Source: Pelomonas sp. CA6
GTDB lineage: Bacteria > Pseudomonadota > Gammaproteobacteria > Burkholderiales > Burkholderiaceae_C
Reading direction: 5' to 3'
Length of the DNA stretch: 64,000 nucleotides
NCBI RefSeq assembly: GCF_022549225.1
Contig: NZ_JAKZFD010000010.1
Coordinates: 186,001-250,000 of the forward strand
The notes below the pieces were generated by a model, which was given only the letters and a program-made list of their open reading frames with translations, did no database searches and was not told where the DNA came from. Below, one piece after another: positions 9,217 to 18,596 of this stretch. Position 1 is the first letter of the stretch. Every line of letters begins with the position of its first letter. A program made the position numbers and the translations under genes.

Positions 9217-10056
9217 ATGGACTCCCACCTGATTCAGGGCAACCGGCGCAGCCTCGCCGGCTTTGTGCCGCAGCACTTCGGCTGGCGCCAGGAGGGCACG
9301 GTCGGCGTGATCACGCTGAACCGGCCCGAGCGCAAGAACCCGCTGACCTTTGCGTCCTATGCCGAGCTGCGCGACCTGTTCCGTACCCTGGCCTATGTGG
9401 ACGAGGTAAGGGCCCTGGTCGTCCAGGGCGCGGGCGACAACTTCTGCTCCGGCGGCGATGTGCACGAGATCATCGGCCCGCTGACCCAGATGGCCATGCC
9501 CGACCTGCTGGCCTTCACGCGCATGACCGGCGATCTGGTCAAGGCGATGCGCGCCTGCCCGCAGCCCATCATCGCGTCCATCGACGGCGTCTGCGCCGGG
9601 GCCGGCGCCATCCTCGCGATGGCCTCAGATCTGCGTGTGGGCACGGCGCGCAGCAAGACCGCCTTCCTGTTCACCCGTGTGGGCCTGGCCGGCTGCGACA
9701 TGGGCGCCTGCGCGCTGCTGCCGCGCATCATCGGCCAGGGGCGTGCGTCGGACCTGCTGTACTCCGGCCGCTCGCTGGGCGGCGAGGAGGCCCACAGCTG
9801 GGGCTTCCTGAACCGGCTGGTCGAGCCCGAGCAGCTGCTGGCCAACGCCAGCGCCTGGGCCGCCGAGATCGCCAAGGGCCCCAGTTTCGGCCACGCGATG
9901 ACCAAGCGCATGCTGCACCAGGAATGGGCCATGGGCGTGGACGAGGCCATCGAGTCCGAGGCCCAGGCCCAGGCCATCTGCATGATGACGCAGGACTTTC
10001 ATCGTGCTTACCACGCCTTTGTGGCGAAGCAGCGCCCCGAGTTCGAAGGCCATTGA
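9217..10056 (+). CDS. Crotonase-family enoyl-CoA hydratase/hydrolase with atypical active site
   Basis: 279 residues; ATG 9217 preceded by GAGGAAAT. The crotonase fold is clear from [15 protein letters not shown] (about 31-45), the oxyanion segment [12 protein letters not shown] (about 73-84) and [20 protein letters not shown] (121-140). By eye alignment to rat enoyl-CoA hydratase, the two catalytic glutamates (Glu144 and Glu164) correspond to Arg154 in [10 protein letters not shown] and Asp179 in ASDLLYSG. A plain hydratase role is therefore doubtful. Within this operon it could be a ring-opening hydrolase or an isomerase acting on the cyclic CoA thioester; that is inference. Confidence 0.82.
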   Translation: MDSHLIQGNRRSLAGFVPQHFGWRQEGTVGVITLNRPERKNPLTFASYAELRDLFRTLAYVDEVRALVVQGAGDNFCSGGDVHEIIGPLTQMAMPDLLAFTRMTGDLVKAMRACPQPIIASIDGVCAGAGAILAMASDLRVGTARSKTAFLFTRVGLAGCDMGACALLPRIIGQGRASDLLYSGRSLGGEEAHSWGFLNRLVEPEQLLANASAWAAEIAKGPSFGHAMTKRMLHQEWAMGVDEAIESEAQAQAICMMTQDFHRAYHAFVAKQRPEFEGH

Positions 10057-10137
10057 TGCCGGTGACCCCAGACCCGCGCGCCGCCGTGGCACATGACCGC
10101 GGCCATGCCGGAACGGCGACGCCGCAGGAGACACGAC

Positions 10138-11310
10138 ATGCATCTTGAACATCTGGACTGGCCTTTTTTCGACGCCAAGCACCGCGAGTTGGCGGCGGCA
10201 CTGGAAGCCTGGTGCGGGCAGCACCTGGACGCTCATCCGCACGGCGACGTGGAGGTGGACGCGCACTGCCGATCGCTGGTGGCGCTGCTGGGGCAGGGCG
10301 GCTGGCTGAACCATGCGGTGGCCGGTGAGGGCCAGGCCATCGACACGCGCGCGATCTGCCTGTTGCGCGAGACCCTGGCGCGCCACAGCGGCCTGGCGGA
10401 CTTCGCCTTCGCGATGCAGGGCCTGGGCTCGGGGGCGATCTCGCTGGCCGGGTCGGCGGCGCAGCGCGAGCGCTACCTGCCGCGCGTCGCGCGCGGCGAG
10501 GCGCTGGCGGCCTTCGCGCTGTCCGAGCCGCAGGCGGGCTCCGATGTGGCGGCCCTGCAGTGCAGCGCCCGTGACGACGGCGACGCCTATGTGCTCAACG
10601 GCGAGAAGACCTGGATCTCCAACGGTGGCATCGCCGACTTCTACGTGCTCTTCGCGCGCATGGACGAGGGCGCGGCCGCGGGGGAGGGGCCGCCGCGCAG
10701 CACCAAGGGCATCAGCGCCTTCATCGTCGACGCCGGCCTGCCGGGCTTCGAGATCGCCGAGCGCATCGATGTCATCGCGCCCCACCCGCTGGCGCGCCTG
10801 CGCTTTCGCGACTGCCGGGTGCCCAAGTCGCAGCGCATCGGCGCCGAGGGTGAGGGCTTCAAGATCGCGATGCGCACGCTGGACGTGTTCCGCACCTCGG
10901 TGGCGGCGGCGGCGCTGGGCTTTGGCCGCCGCGCGCTGCAGGAGGGCCTGGCCCAGAGCCAGGCGCGGCCCATGTTCGGCGCCCGCCTGGCCGACCTGCC
11001 GCTGACCCAGGCCAAGCTGGCCGACATGGCCTGCACGATCGACAGTTCGGCGCTGCTGGTCTATCGCGCTGCCTGGCTGCGCGACCAGGGCCGCAACATC
11101 ACCCGCGAGGCGGCCATGGCCAAGCTGATGGCGACCGAGGGCGCGCAGCGCGTGATCGACGCGGCGCAGCAGCTGCATGGCGGGCGCGGCGTGCGCCGCG
11201 GCGAGATCGTCGAGCAGCTCTACCGCGAGATCCGCGCGCTGCGCATCTACGAAGGCGCCAGCGAGGTGCAGCAGTTGATCATCGGGCGCGAGCTGCTGAA
11301 GAAGGGCTGA
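10138..11310 (+). CDS. Acyl-CoA dehydrogenase
   Basis: 390 residues with standard ACAD features: [15 protein letters not shown] (FAD/substrate loop) near residue 120, [17 protein letters not shown] near 155, [21 protein letters not shown] and the C-terminal [18 protein letters not shown] containing the usual catalytic Glu. The start at 10138 follows GCAGGAGAC. It probably introduces a double bond into an acyl-CoA produced from the opened ring, feeding beta-oxidation. It is 81 bp downstream of the crotonase and 37 bp upstream of the CoA ligase, in the same operon. Confidence 0.9.
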   Translation: MHLEHLDWPFFDAKHRELAAALEAWCGQHLDAHPHGDVEVDAHCRSLVALLGQGGWLNHAVAGEGQAIDTRAICLLRETLARHSGLADFAFAMQGLGSGAISLAGSAAQRERYLPRVARGEALAAFALSEPQAGSDVAALQCSARDDGDAYVLNGEKTWISNGGIADFYVLFARMDEGAAAGEGPPRSTKGISAFIVDAGLPGFEIAERIDVIAPHPLARLRFRDCRVPKSQRIGAEGEGFKIAMRTLDVFRTSVAAAALGFGRRALQEGLAQSQARPMFGARLADLPLTQAKLADMACTIDSSALLVYRAAWLRDQGRNITREAAMAKLMATEGAQRVIDAAQQLHGGRGVRRGEIVEQLYREIRALRIYEGASEVQQLIIGRELLKKG

Positions 11311-11347
11311 ACTCGCGCCACTCACGCAGAACAACGGGGACTCATCC

Positions 11348-12985
11348 ATGGCCATCACCGCACACCGCGACACCTTTGCCCGCGACCATCTGCCCCCGCC
11401 GGAGCAGTGGCCGGACCTGGTCTTCGAGCTGCCGGAGCTGCAGTTCCCCGAACGCCTGAACTGCGCCGCGGAACTGCTGGACCGCTGGGTGGCCCAGGGC
11501 CAGGGCGAGCGTCCCTGCGTACAGGGCCTGCACCTGGGCGAATGGGTGTGCTGGAGCTATGCCGAGCTGCAGGCCCAGGCCAACCGCATCGCCCATGTGC
11601 TGGTGCGGGAGATGGGCGTGCAGCCGGGCAACCGCGTGCTGCTGCGTGGCGCCAACTCGCCGATGATGGCGGCCTGCTGGTTCGCGGTGATGAAGGTGGG
11701 CGCGATCGCCGTGGCCACCATGCCGCTGCTGCGCGCCAAGGAACTCGGCCAGGTGATCCAGAAGGCCCAGGTCAGCCATGCGTTGTGCGACGCGCGCCTG
11801 GCCGAGGAACTGGTGCTGGCGGGCAGCCAGTGCCCCGAGCTGCGCGAGCTGGTGTACTACGGCGGCGACGGCGACGCCGCGCTGCAGGCCCGCGCGCAGC
11901 GCCAGCCGGCGCACTTCGACACCGTGGACACGGCCGCCGACGACTGCTGCATCATCGCCTTCACCTCGGGCACCACCGGCCAGCCCAAGGGCACCATGCA
12001 TTTCCATCGCGACGTGATGGCGATCTGCCGCTGCTGGCCGCCGCACTGCCTGCGGCCGAACGCGGACGACATCTTCATCGGCAGCCCGCCGCTGGCCTTC
12101 ACCTTCGGCCTGGGCGGGCTGCTGCTCTTTCCGCTCAGCGTGGGCGCGTCCACCGTGCTGCTGGAGAAAGCCTCGCCCGACCAGCTGCTGCCCGCCATCG
12201 CGCGCCACCGCGCCACCGTGTGCTTCACCGCGCCCACCAGCTACCGCGCGATGGCCGGCGAGGTGAATCGGCATGACATCGCCAGCCTGCGCAAATGCGT
12301 CAGCGCCGGAGAGGCGCTGCCGGCCGCGACGCGCCAGCTGTGGAAGGACGCCACCGGCATCGAGCTGATCGACGGCATCGGCGCGACCGAGTTGCTGCAC
12401 ATCTTCGTCTCGCACGACGAGCACAACGCCCGCCCCGGCGCCACCGGCAAGCCGGTGCCGGGCTACCGCGCCTGCATCCTGGACGACGACGGCCGGCCGC
12501 TGCCGCCGGGGCAGGTCGGTCGGCTGGCGGTGAAGGGGCCCACGGGCTGCCGCTATCTGGCCGACGAGCGCCAGCAGGCCTATGTGCAGAACGGCTGGAA
12601 CCTGACCGGCGATGCCTACCTGATGGACGAGGACGGCTACTTCGTCTACCAGGCGCGCACCGACGACATGATCATCTCCGGCGGCTACAACATCGCCGGT
12701 CCCGAGGTGGAGGCCTGCCTGCTCGCCCACCCCGCGGTGGCCGAATGTGGCGTGATCGGCGTGCCCGACGAGGCGCGCGGCCAGATCGTCAAGGCCGTGG
12801 TGGTGCTCAAGCCCGGCGTGCAGGCCGAGCTGACCCAGGACCCCGTGCTGATCCGCGCGCTGCAGGACTTCGTCAAGGCCAGCATCGCGCCCTACAAGTA
12901 TCCCCGTGCGATAGAGTTCCGCGCCAGCCTGCCGCGCACCGAAACCGGCAAGTTGCAGCGCTTCCGCCTGCGCGAGAGTGCCTGA
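11348..12985 (+). CDS. abmG: 2-aminobenzoate (anthranilate)-CoA ligase, benzoate-CoA ligase family
   Basis: 545 residues of the ANL adenylating superfamily. Motifs include the P-loop IIAFTSGTTGQPKGTMHFHRD near residue 200, GIGATELLHIFVS near 345, TDDMIISGGYNIAGPEVE near 438 and the catalytic lysine of RTETGKLQRF near the C terminus. The HFHRD sequence and the overall layout match benzoate/2-aminobenzoate-CoA ligases. It would activate anthranilate, supplied by kynBUA or by import, to 2-aminobenzoyl-CoA, the substrate of the fusion enzyme at 5543. Benzoate as substrate cannot be excluded, but no benzoyl-CoA pathway genes are present. Confidence 0.85.
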   Translation: MAITAHRDTFARDHLPPPEQWPDLVFELPELQFPERLNCAAELLDRWVAQGQGERPCVQGLHLGEWVCWSYAELQAQANRIAHVLVREMGVQPGNRVLLRGANSPMMAACWFAVMKVGAIAVATMPLLRAKELGQVIQKAQVSHALCDARLAEELVLAGSQCPELRELVYYGGDGDAALQARAQRQPAHFDTVDTAADDCCIIAFTSGTTGQPKGTMHFHRDVMAICRCWPPHCLRPNADDIFIGSPPLAFTFGLGGLLLFPLSVGASTVLLEKASPDQLLPAIARHRATVCFTAPTSYRAMAGEVNRHDIASLRKCVSAGEALPAATRQLWKDATGIELIDGIGATELLHIFVSHDEHNARPGATGKPVPGYRACILDDDGRPLPPGQVGRLAVKGPTGCRYLADERQQAYVQNGWNLTGDAYLMDEDGYFVYQARTDDMIISGGYNIAGPEVEACLLAHPAVAECGVIGVPDEARGQIVKAVVVLKPGVQAELTQDPVLIRALQDFVKASIAPYKYPRAIEFRASLPRTETGKLQRFRLRESA

Positions 12986-13049
12986 GTCGCCCACCGGCGT
13001 TGCGCTTCTGCAGTACCCCTGACGAACCCGCTTCAACAAGGAGACCGCG

Positions 13050-14225
13050 ATGATCACTGGGATCAAGAAGACTGTGGCCGGCGCGCTGATGCTGGCCGCG
13101 CTGGCGCCGGCCCAGGCCGCCGACAAGGTGAAGGTGGGCATGCTGTCCACGCTGTCCGGCCCCGGCGCGGGGCTGGGCGTGGACATCCGCGACGGCTTCC
13201 AGCTCGGCCTCAAGCACCTGGGCGGCAAGTTCGGCGAGCTGCCGGTGGAAGTGGTCACGGCGGACGACCAGCAGAACCCCGATGTCGCCAAGCAGACCGC
13301 GGAGCGCCTGCTCAAGCGCGACAAGGTGGACTTCATGACCGGCGTCGTGTTCTCCAACATCATGCTGGCCGTCGGCCCCAGCGTGTTCGCCGCCCGCGTG
13401 CCCTATGTCTCGGCCAACGCCGGGCCCTCGCAGTACGCCGGCGAGCAGTGCAACCCCTATTTCTTCAACGTGGCCTGGCAGAACGACAACCTGCACGAAG
13501 CGGTCGGCAAGGTGGTGATGGACAAGGGCTTCAAGAAGGTCGTGGTGCTGGCGCCCAACTACCCGGCCGGCAAGGACGCCGTGGCCGGCTTCAAGCGCTA
13601 CTACAAGGGCGCGGTCGCCGACGAGATCTACACCAAGCTGGGCCAGCTGGACTACTCCGCCGAGCTGGCGCAGGCACGCGCGGCCAAGCCCGATGCGATG
13701 TACATCTTCCTGCCCGGCGGCATGGGCATCAACTTCATCAAGCAGTTCGTCGGCGCCGGGCTGTCCAAGGACGTGACCCTGTTCGGCCCCGGCTTCTCGG
13801 CGGACGAGGACGTGATCCGCGCGGTCGGCGAGCCCATGCTGGGCATGTTCAACAGCTCGCACTGGGCGCACGACATGGACAACGCGGCCAACCGCCGCTT
13901 CGTCGCCGACTTCCAGAAGGACTACGGCCGCCTGCCTTCGCTGTACGCCTCGCAGGGCTATGACGCCGCGCTGCTGATGGCGGCCGCGGTGCGCGACGTG
14001 AAGGGCCGGATCGAGGACAAGCCCGCGCTGCTGAAGGCGCTGAAGGCGGCGCGCTTTGAATCGGTGCGCGGACCTTTCCGCTTCAACAGCAACCAGTACC
14101 CGGTGCAGGACTACTACCTGCGCGTGATCGGCAGGGACGGCCAGGGCCGCGTCACCAACAAGAGCCTGGGCCGCATCTTCAGCAACCATGCCGACGCCTA
14201 TGTGTCGGCCTGCAAGATGCCCTGA
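13050..14225 (+). CDS. ABC transporter periplasmic binding protein, Liv/aromatic type
   Basis: 391 residues with a signal peptide (MITGIKKTVAGALMLAALAPAQA, cleavage likely before ADKVKVG). The mature protein starts with the VKVGMLSTLSGPGAGLG motif and has VTADDQQNPDVAKQ, typical of the type I periplasmic binding proteins for branched-chain amino acids and aromatic acids. An AAGGAG ribosome site lies at 13038. It is followed by two permeases and two ATPases in order, making a complete importer. The operon suggests anthranilate, kynurenine or another aromatic acid as ligand. Confidence 0.9.
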   Translation: MITGIKKTVAGALMLAALAPAQAADKVKVGMLSTLSGPGAGLGVDIRDGFQLGLKHLGGKFGELPVEVVTADDQQNPDVAKQTAERLLKRDKVDFMTGVVFSNIMLAVGPSVFAARVPYVSANAGPSQYAGEQCNPYFFNVAWQNDNLHEAVGKVVMDKGFKKVVVLAPNYPAGKDAVAGFKRYYKGAVADEIYTKLGQLDYSAELAQARAAKPDAMYIFLPGGMGINFIKQFVGAGLSKDVTLFGPGFSADEDVIRAVGEPMLGMFNSSHWAHDMDNAANRRFVADFQKDYGRLPSLYASQGYDAALLMAAAVRDVKGRIEDKPALLKALKAARFESVRGPFRFNSNQYPVQDYYLRVIGRDGQGRVTNKSLGRIFSNHADAYVSACKMP

Positions 14226-14250
14226 GCCCAGCGCCGCAGGCACACCGCAC

Positions 14251-15171
14251 ATGGACTGGATCCTGATCGCCGAGCAACTGCTCAACGGGCTGCAGTTCGG
14301 GTTGATGCTGTTCCTGCTGGCGGCCGGGCTGACCCTGGTCTTCGGCATCATGGACATGATCAACCTGGCGCACGGCTCGCTGTACATGGTGGGCGCCTAC
14401 CTGGCCGCCGCCGCGACGGCGGCCAGCGGCTCCTTCGTGCTGGGCGTGGCCGCGGCGCTGGCTGGCACCGCGGCCGTGGGCATGCTGCTGGAAACCGCGC
14501 TGCTGCGCCGCCTCTACAGCCGCGACCACCTGAGCCAGGTGCTGGCCACCTTCGCGCTGATCCTGATCCTCAACGAGGGCGTGCGCATGGTCTGGGGCGC
14601 GCAGCCGGTGATGCTGAACATGCCCGCCGCGCTGTCCGGGCCGGTGGAGCTGCTGCCGGGGCTGATGTATCCGGCCTACCGGCTGCTCATCATCGCGGTG
14701 GGCCTGGCCGTGGCGCTGATGCTCTACCTGCTGGTCACGCGCACCCGCGTGGGCATGTGGGTGCGCGCGGGCGCGTCGAACCGGCCCATGGCCCTGGCGA
14801 TGGGTGTCAACATCCGGGCGCTGTTCACCGCGGTCTTCGGCTTCGGCGCGGCGCTGTGCGCGCTGGCCGGCGCGCTGCTGGGGCCCATCCTGGCGGTGCA
14901 GGTGGGCATGGGCGAGAGCATCCTCATCCTCGCCTTCGTGGTGATCGTGATCGGCGGCATCGGTTCGATCCGCGGGGCACTGGTCGGCTCGCTGCTGGTC
15001 GGGCTGGTCGATACCTGCAGCCGCACGCTGCTGCCGGCGCTGCTGCGCGCCCATGCGTCGCCCGAGGTGGCGTCCAACCTCGGGCCGGCGCTGGCCTCCA
15101 TCCTGATCTATGTGCTGATGGCGGCGGTGCTGTTCTGGAAACCGCGCGGCCTGTTCCCGGCGCGCGGCTGA
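14251..15171 (+). CDS. livH: Liv-type ABC transporter permease (LivH family)
   Basis: 306 residues, almost wholly hydrophobic, with about eight membrane segments. LNGLQFGLMLFLLAAGLTLV followed by FGIMDMINLAHGSLYM is the LivH signature at residues 10-45. The EAA-like region RALFTAVFGFGAALCALAGALLGP and IVIGGIGSIRGALVGSLLVG lie at about 190-255. The start ATG 14251 is 25 bp after the binding-protein stop. It pairs with the next gene to form the inner-membrane channel. Confidence 0.93.
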   Translation: MDWILIAEQLLNGLQFGLMLFLLAAGLTLVFGIMDMINLAHGSLYMVGAYLAAAATAASGSFVLGVAAALAGTAAVGMLLETALLRRLYSRDHLSQVLATFALILILNEGVRMVWGAQPVMLNMPAALSGPVELLPGLMYPAYRLLIIAVGLAVALMLYLLVTRTRVGMWVRAGASNRPMALAMGVNIRALFTAVFGFGAALCALAGALLGPILAVQVGMGESILILAFVVIVIGGIGSIRGALVGSLLVGLVDTCSRTLLPALLRAHASPEVASNLGPALASILIYVLMAAVLFWKPRGLFPARG

Positions 15172-15184
15172 AGGGGATCCGGCG

Positions 15185-16159
15185 ATGAACACGCACACCG
15201 CATGCCGCTCACCGTCCCGCGCGTTCGGGCGCCCGCGGCTCGGGCCGCTGGCGGCGCTGGTGCTGCTGGGCCTGCTGCCGCCGCTGCTGGAGGCGCTGGG
15301 GCTGGACTTCTACATCGGCGTGGCCACGCGGGTCCTGATCTTCGCGATCGCGGCGGCCAGCCTGAACCTGATTCTGGGCGAGGGCGGGCTGGTGAGCTTC
15401 GGCCACGCCGCCTTCCTGGGGCTGGGCGCCTACACGGTGGGCATCCTGATGGACGCCGGCATCGGTTCGGCCTGGATCGCATGGCCGGCGGCGATGCTGG
15501 TGTCAGGTCTTGCGGCGGCGCTGGTGGGTGCGGTGAGCCTGCGCACGCGCGGCGTCTACTTCATCATGATCACGCTGGCCTTTGCCCAGATGTTCTATTA
15601 CCTGATGGTCTCGCTGAAGGCCTATGGCGGCGAGGACGGGCTGGCGCTGGCGCAGCGCAGCGCGCTGCCGGGGCTGGACCTGCAGCAGGACGCGCAGCTG
15701 TACTGGGTGGTGCTGGCCCTGGCCGCCGCGGCGCTTGCGCTGCTGGCGCGCTGGACCGGGTCGCCCTTCGGCTGGCTGCTGCGCGCTGCGCGCGAGAACG
15801 AGCCCCGCGTGTCCGCGCTGGGCGGCGAGGTCCTGCGCGTGCAGTGGCTGGCCTTCGTGCTGGCCGGCGCGCTCGCTGGGCTGGCGGGCGCGCTGCTGGC
15901 CAATCTCAACGGGCTGGTGACGCCGCACATGATGCACTGGTCGCAGTCCGGCCAGCTGATGGTCATGGTGATCCTGGGCGGCGCCGGCGCGCTGTGGGGC
16001 GGGCCGCTGGGCGCGCTGGTCTTCCTGCTGCTGGAGGAGCTGCTGTCGGGGCTGACGCTGCACTGGCAGATGGGGCTGGGCCTGATCCTGCTGGCGGTGG
16101 TGTTGTGGGCGCCGCGGGGGCTGGCCGGGCTGCTGGCGCGGAGGCGCGACCATGGCTGA
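15185..16159 (+). CDS. livM: Liv-type ABC transporter permease (LivM family)
   Basis: 324 residues, highly hydrophobic. AASLNLILGEGGLVSFGHAAFLG (about 58-80) and VYFIMITLAFAQMFYYL (about 121-137) are LivM hallmarks, as is the late motif NLNGLVTPHMMHWSQSGQLM. The start lies 13 bp after livH. The 3' end overlaps the first ATPase gene by 8 bp. Confidence 0.93.
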   Translation: MNTHTACRSPSRAFGRPRLGPLAALVLLGLLPPLLEALGLDFYIGVATRVLIFAIAAASLNLILGEGGLVSFGHAAFLGLGAYTVGILMDAGIGSAWIAWPAAMLVSGLAAALVGAVSLRTRGVYFIMITLAFAQMFYYLMVSLKAYGGEDGLALAQRSALPGLDLQQDAQLYWVVLALAAAALALLARWTGSPFGWLLRAARENEPRVSALGGEVLRVQWLAFVLAGALAGLAGALLANLNGLVTPHMMHWSQSGQLMVMVILGGAGALWGGPLGALVFLLLEELLSGLTLHWQMGLGLILLAVVLWAPRGLAGLLARRRDHG

Positions 16160-16946
16160 GTCGCTGCTGCGGGCGCAGGGCCTGGTCAAGCGCTTCGGTG
16201 CGTTGCGCGCGACCGATGGCGCCAGCTTCGAGGTGCGCGAGGGCGAGGTGCATGCGTTGATCGGCCCCAATGGCGCCGGCAAGACCACGCTGATCCACCA
16301 GCTGTCGGGCGCGCTGCGTCCGGACGAGGGGCGGATCCTCTTCGACGGGCAAGACCTGACCCGGGCCGGCATGGCCGCGCGGGTGCGCGCCGGTCTGGTG
16401 CGTTCCTACCAGATCACCAGCATCTTCCGCCGCGACACGGTGCGCGACAACCTGGTGATGGGCCTGCTCGCCGCGCGCGGCGGCTGGCCGTCGCCGTGGC
16501 GGCGCGTGCGTGCCGATGCGTCGCTGCACGCCGAGGCGGATGCGCTGCTGGCGCACATCGGCCTGGCCGCGCAGGCCGGGCGCGTGGCCGGCACGCTGGC
16601 CCATGGCGAGCAGCGTCAGCTGGAGCTGGGCCTGGCCCTGAGCACACGGCCGCGGCTGTTGCTGCTGGACGAGCCCATGGCCGGCATGGGGCCGGACGAA
16701 TCCGAGCGCATGGTGGGTCTGCTGCAGGCGCTGCGGCGGCAGACGACGCTGCTGCTGGTCGAGCACGACATGGACGCGGTGTTCCGCCTCGCCGACCGCA
16801 TCTCGGTGCTGGTCTCGGGCCGCATCATCGCCAGCGGCACGCCGGCACATGTGCGCGAGCATGCCGAGGTGCGCAAGGCCTACCTCGGCGACGAGCTGGT
16901 GTTCGAGGCGGCGCTGGACGCCGGCGCGGCAGGGGGAGGCCCATGA
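16152..16946 (+). CDS. livG: Liv-type ABC transporter ATPase (LivG family)
   Basis: 264 residues. Walker A GPNGAGKTTLIHQL is at about 38-51, and the signature region is AHGEQRQLELGLAL, which carries HGE in place of SGG as is common in LivG. Walker B is RLLLLDEPMAGMGPDES, and the switch histidine is in LLVEHDMDAVF. It is one of two ATPases driving the importer. Its start overlaps livM and its stop overlaps livF in an ATGA, indicating tight translational coupling. Confidence 0.93.
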   Translation: MAESLLRAQGLVKRFGALRATDGASFEVREGEVHALIGPNGAGKTTLIHQLSGALRPDEGRILFDGQDLTRAGMAARVRAGLVRSYQITSIFRRDTVRDNLVMGLLAARGGWPSPWRRVRADASLHAEADALLAHIGLAAQAGRVAGTLAHGEQRQLELGLALSTRPRLLLLDEPMAGMGPDESERMVGLLQALRRQTTLLLVEHDMDAVFRLADRISVLVSGRIIASGTPAHVREHAEVRKAYLGDELVFEAALDAGAAGGGP

Positions 16947-17656
16947 GCGAGGCCTTGCTGGAAGTCGAAGGCCTGCAGGCGGCCTACGGGGCCTCGCAGG
17001 TGCTGTTCGGGCTGGACCTGCGCATCGCGCCGGGCGAGGTGGCCACGCTGTTGGGCCGCAATGGCATGGGCAAGAGCACCACGCTGCGCTGCCTGACCGG
17101 CTGGATGGCGCCCCGCGGTGGCCGCATTCGCCTGGCCGGCGAGGACATCACCGGCTGGAGCGCCGACCGCATCGCGCGCCTGGGGCTGGCCATCGTGCCA
17201 GAGGGGCGGCAGTGCTTTCCCAACCTCAGCGTGCTGGAGCATCTGCAGGCCTTCGCCGCGAACCGCAGCGGCAGCCGCGATCCCTGGACGGTGGAGCGGG
17301 CCTTCGCGCTCTTCCCGCGCCTGAAGGAGCGGGCGCAGAACCTGGGCACCCAGCTGTCCGGTGGCGAGCAGCAGATGCTGGCCATCGCGCGCGCGCTGGT
17401 CACCAACCCGCGCCTGCTCATCCTGGACGAGGCGACCGAGGGCCTCGCGCCGCTGATCCGCGAGGAGATCTGGCGCTGCCTGGACCAGATCCGCGCGACG
17501 GGGCAGACCATCCTCGTCGTCGACAAATACGTGCAGCGCCTGATCCGGCTCGCCGACCACCACACCATCCTGGAACGCGGACGCCCGGTGTGGCGCGGCG
17601 CGTCCGCCGAACTCGATGCCAGCCCCGAGCTGTGGCACCGCTACCTGGGCCTTTGA
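16943..17656 (+). CDS. livF: Liv-type ABC transporter ATPase (LivF family)
   Basis: 237 residues. Walker A GRNGMGKSTTLRCLTG is at about 37-52, the signature is LSGGEQQMLAIARAL and Walker B is RLLILDEATEGLAP. The switch histidine of most ABC ATPases is replaced here: the loop reads TILVVDKYVQRLI, with Asp-Lys in place of the usual Glu-His/Gln. The start is the ATG at 16943, overlapping the previous stop. It completes the five-gene importer. Confidence 0.92.
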   Translation: MSEALLEVEGLQAAYGASQVLFGLDLRIAPGEVATLLGRNGMGKSTTLRCLTGWMAPRGGRIRLAGEDITGWSADRIARLGLAIVPEGRQCFPNLSVLEHLQAFAANRSGSRDPWTVERAFALFPRLKERAQNLGTQLSGGEQQMLAIARALVTNPRLLILDEATEGLAPLIREEIWRCLDQIRATGQTILVVDKYVQRLIRLADHHTILERGRPVWRGASAELDASPELWHRYLGL

Positions 17657-17664
17657 ACCTCGCC

Positions 17665-18132
17665 ATGAACGACACCGATTCCGCGCCCGCGACGGGCTGG
17701 CACTTCGAGCGGACGCAGCGCGTGCGCTTCGGCGAATGCGACCCGGCCGGCATCGTCTTCTTCCCGCGCTATCACGAGATGCTCAACGCGCTGGTCGAGG
17801 ACTGGTTCACCGAGGGCCTGGGTATCGACTACGCCGACCTGATCGGTCCGCGCCGTGTCGGCCTGCCCACGGTGAGGCTGGAAAGCGATTTCCTGCGCGT
17901 CAGCCGCATGGGCGACGCGCTGACGCGGCGGCTGCGCGTGGCGCGGCTGGGCGATCGTTCGATGACGCTGCAGGTCGAGTTCGCCGGCGCCGACGGCGTG
18001 CGCGCGCGCTTTGCGCAGGTGCTGGTCTGCACCTCGCTGGTGACCCACGCGGCCCAGCCCTGGCCGGCGGACCTGCGCGCGGCGGTCGACGCGGCCATGG
18101 ACGCGACGCCGAACGAACCGTCGCTCCCCTGA
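17665..18132 (+). CDS. 4-hydroxybenzoyl-CoA thioesterase-family hotdog protein
   Basis: 155 residues. The motif RFGECDPAGIVFFPRYHEML at about 21-40 is the catalytic signature of the 4-hydroxybenzoyl-CoA thioesterase family, with Asp26 the expected catalytic residue. It lies 8 bp after livF. It probably hydrolyses an aryl- or alicyclic CoA thioester, either as a pathway step or to free CoA from stalled intermediates. The substrate is not evident from sequence. Confidence 0.88.
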   Translation: MNDTDSAPATGWHFERTQRVRFGECDPAGIVFFPRYHEMLNALVEDWFTEGLGIDYADLIGPRRVGLPTVRLESDFLRVSRMGDALTRRLRVARLGDRSMTLQVEFAGADGVRARFAQVLVCTSLVTHAAQPWPADLRAAVDAAMDATPNEPSLP

Positions 18133-18163
18133 ATCATCCCGAAAACCCAAGGAGCTGTACCCG

Positions 18164-18568
18164 ATGAATGCCACCAAGACTCTTTTGCAGCCGCCCGGTT
18201 GGGCGGAACCGCGCGGCTATGCCAACGGCGTCGCCGCCACTGGCCGCTGCGTGTTTGTCGCCGGGCAGATCGGCTGGAACGCGCAATGCCAGTTCGAGAG
18301 CGACGACTTCATCGCCCAGGTGCGCCAGACCCTGCTCAACATCAAGGCCGTGCTGGCCGAGGCGGGCGCCGCGCCGGAGCACATCTGCCGCATGACCTGG
18401 TATGTGCTGGACAAGAAGGAATACCTGGGCCGTGGCCGCGAGGTCGGCCAGGTCTACCGCGAGGTGCTGGGCCGCGAGTACGGCGTCGCGATGAGCGCGG
18501 TGCAGGTCGCGGCGCTGATGGAGGATCGCGCCAAGGTGGAGATCGAGGTCACCGCCATGCTGCCCTGA
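18164..18568 (+). CDS. RidA/YjgF-family protein, non-archetypal
   Basis: 134 residues with the Rid fold: GRCVFVAGQIGW near residue 28, QVRQTLLNIKAVLAEAGA near 52, and VEIEVTAML at the C terminus. The arginine that in E. coli RidA (Arg105) binds the substrate carboxylate aligns with Met110 (AMSAVQVAAL), so this is not an archetypal 2-aminoacrylate deaminase. A strong AAGGAGCTG ribosome site precedes ATG 18164. As the last gene of an operon whose key intermediate is an enamine, it is a candidate pathway-specific imine/enamine deaminase, comparable to the Rid-type 2-aminomuconate deaminase; this is inference. Confidence 0.85.
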   Translation: MNATKTLLQPPGWAEPRGYANGVAATGRCVFVAGQIGWNAQCQFESDDFIAQVRQTLLNIKAVLAEAGAAPEHICRMTWYVLDKKEYLGRGREVGQVYREVLGREYGVAMSAVQVAALMEDRAKVEIEVTAMLP

Positions 18569-18596
18569 GGCCGCGATGCCCGCCGTCCGCCACCGT

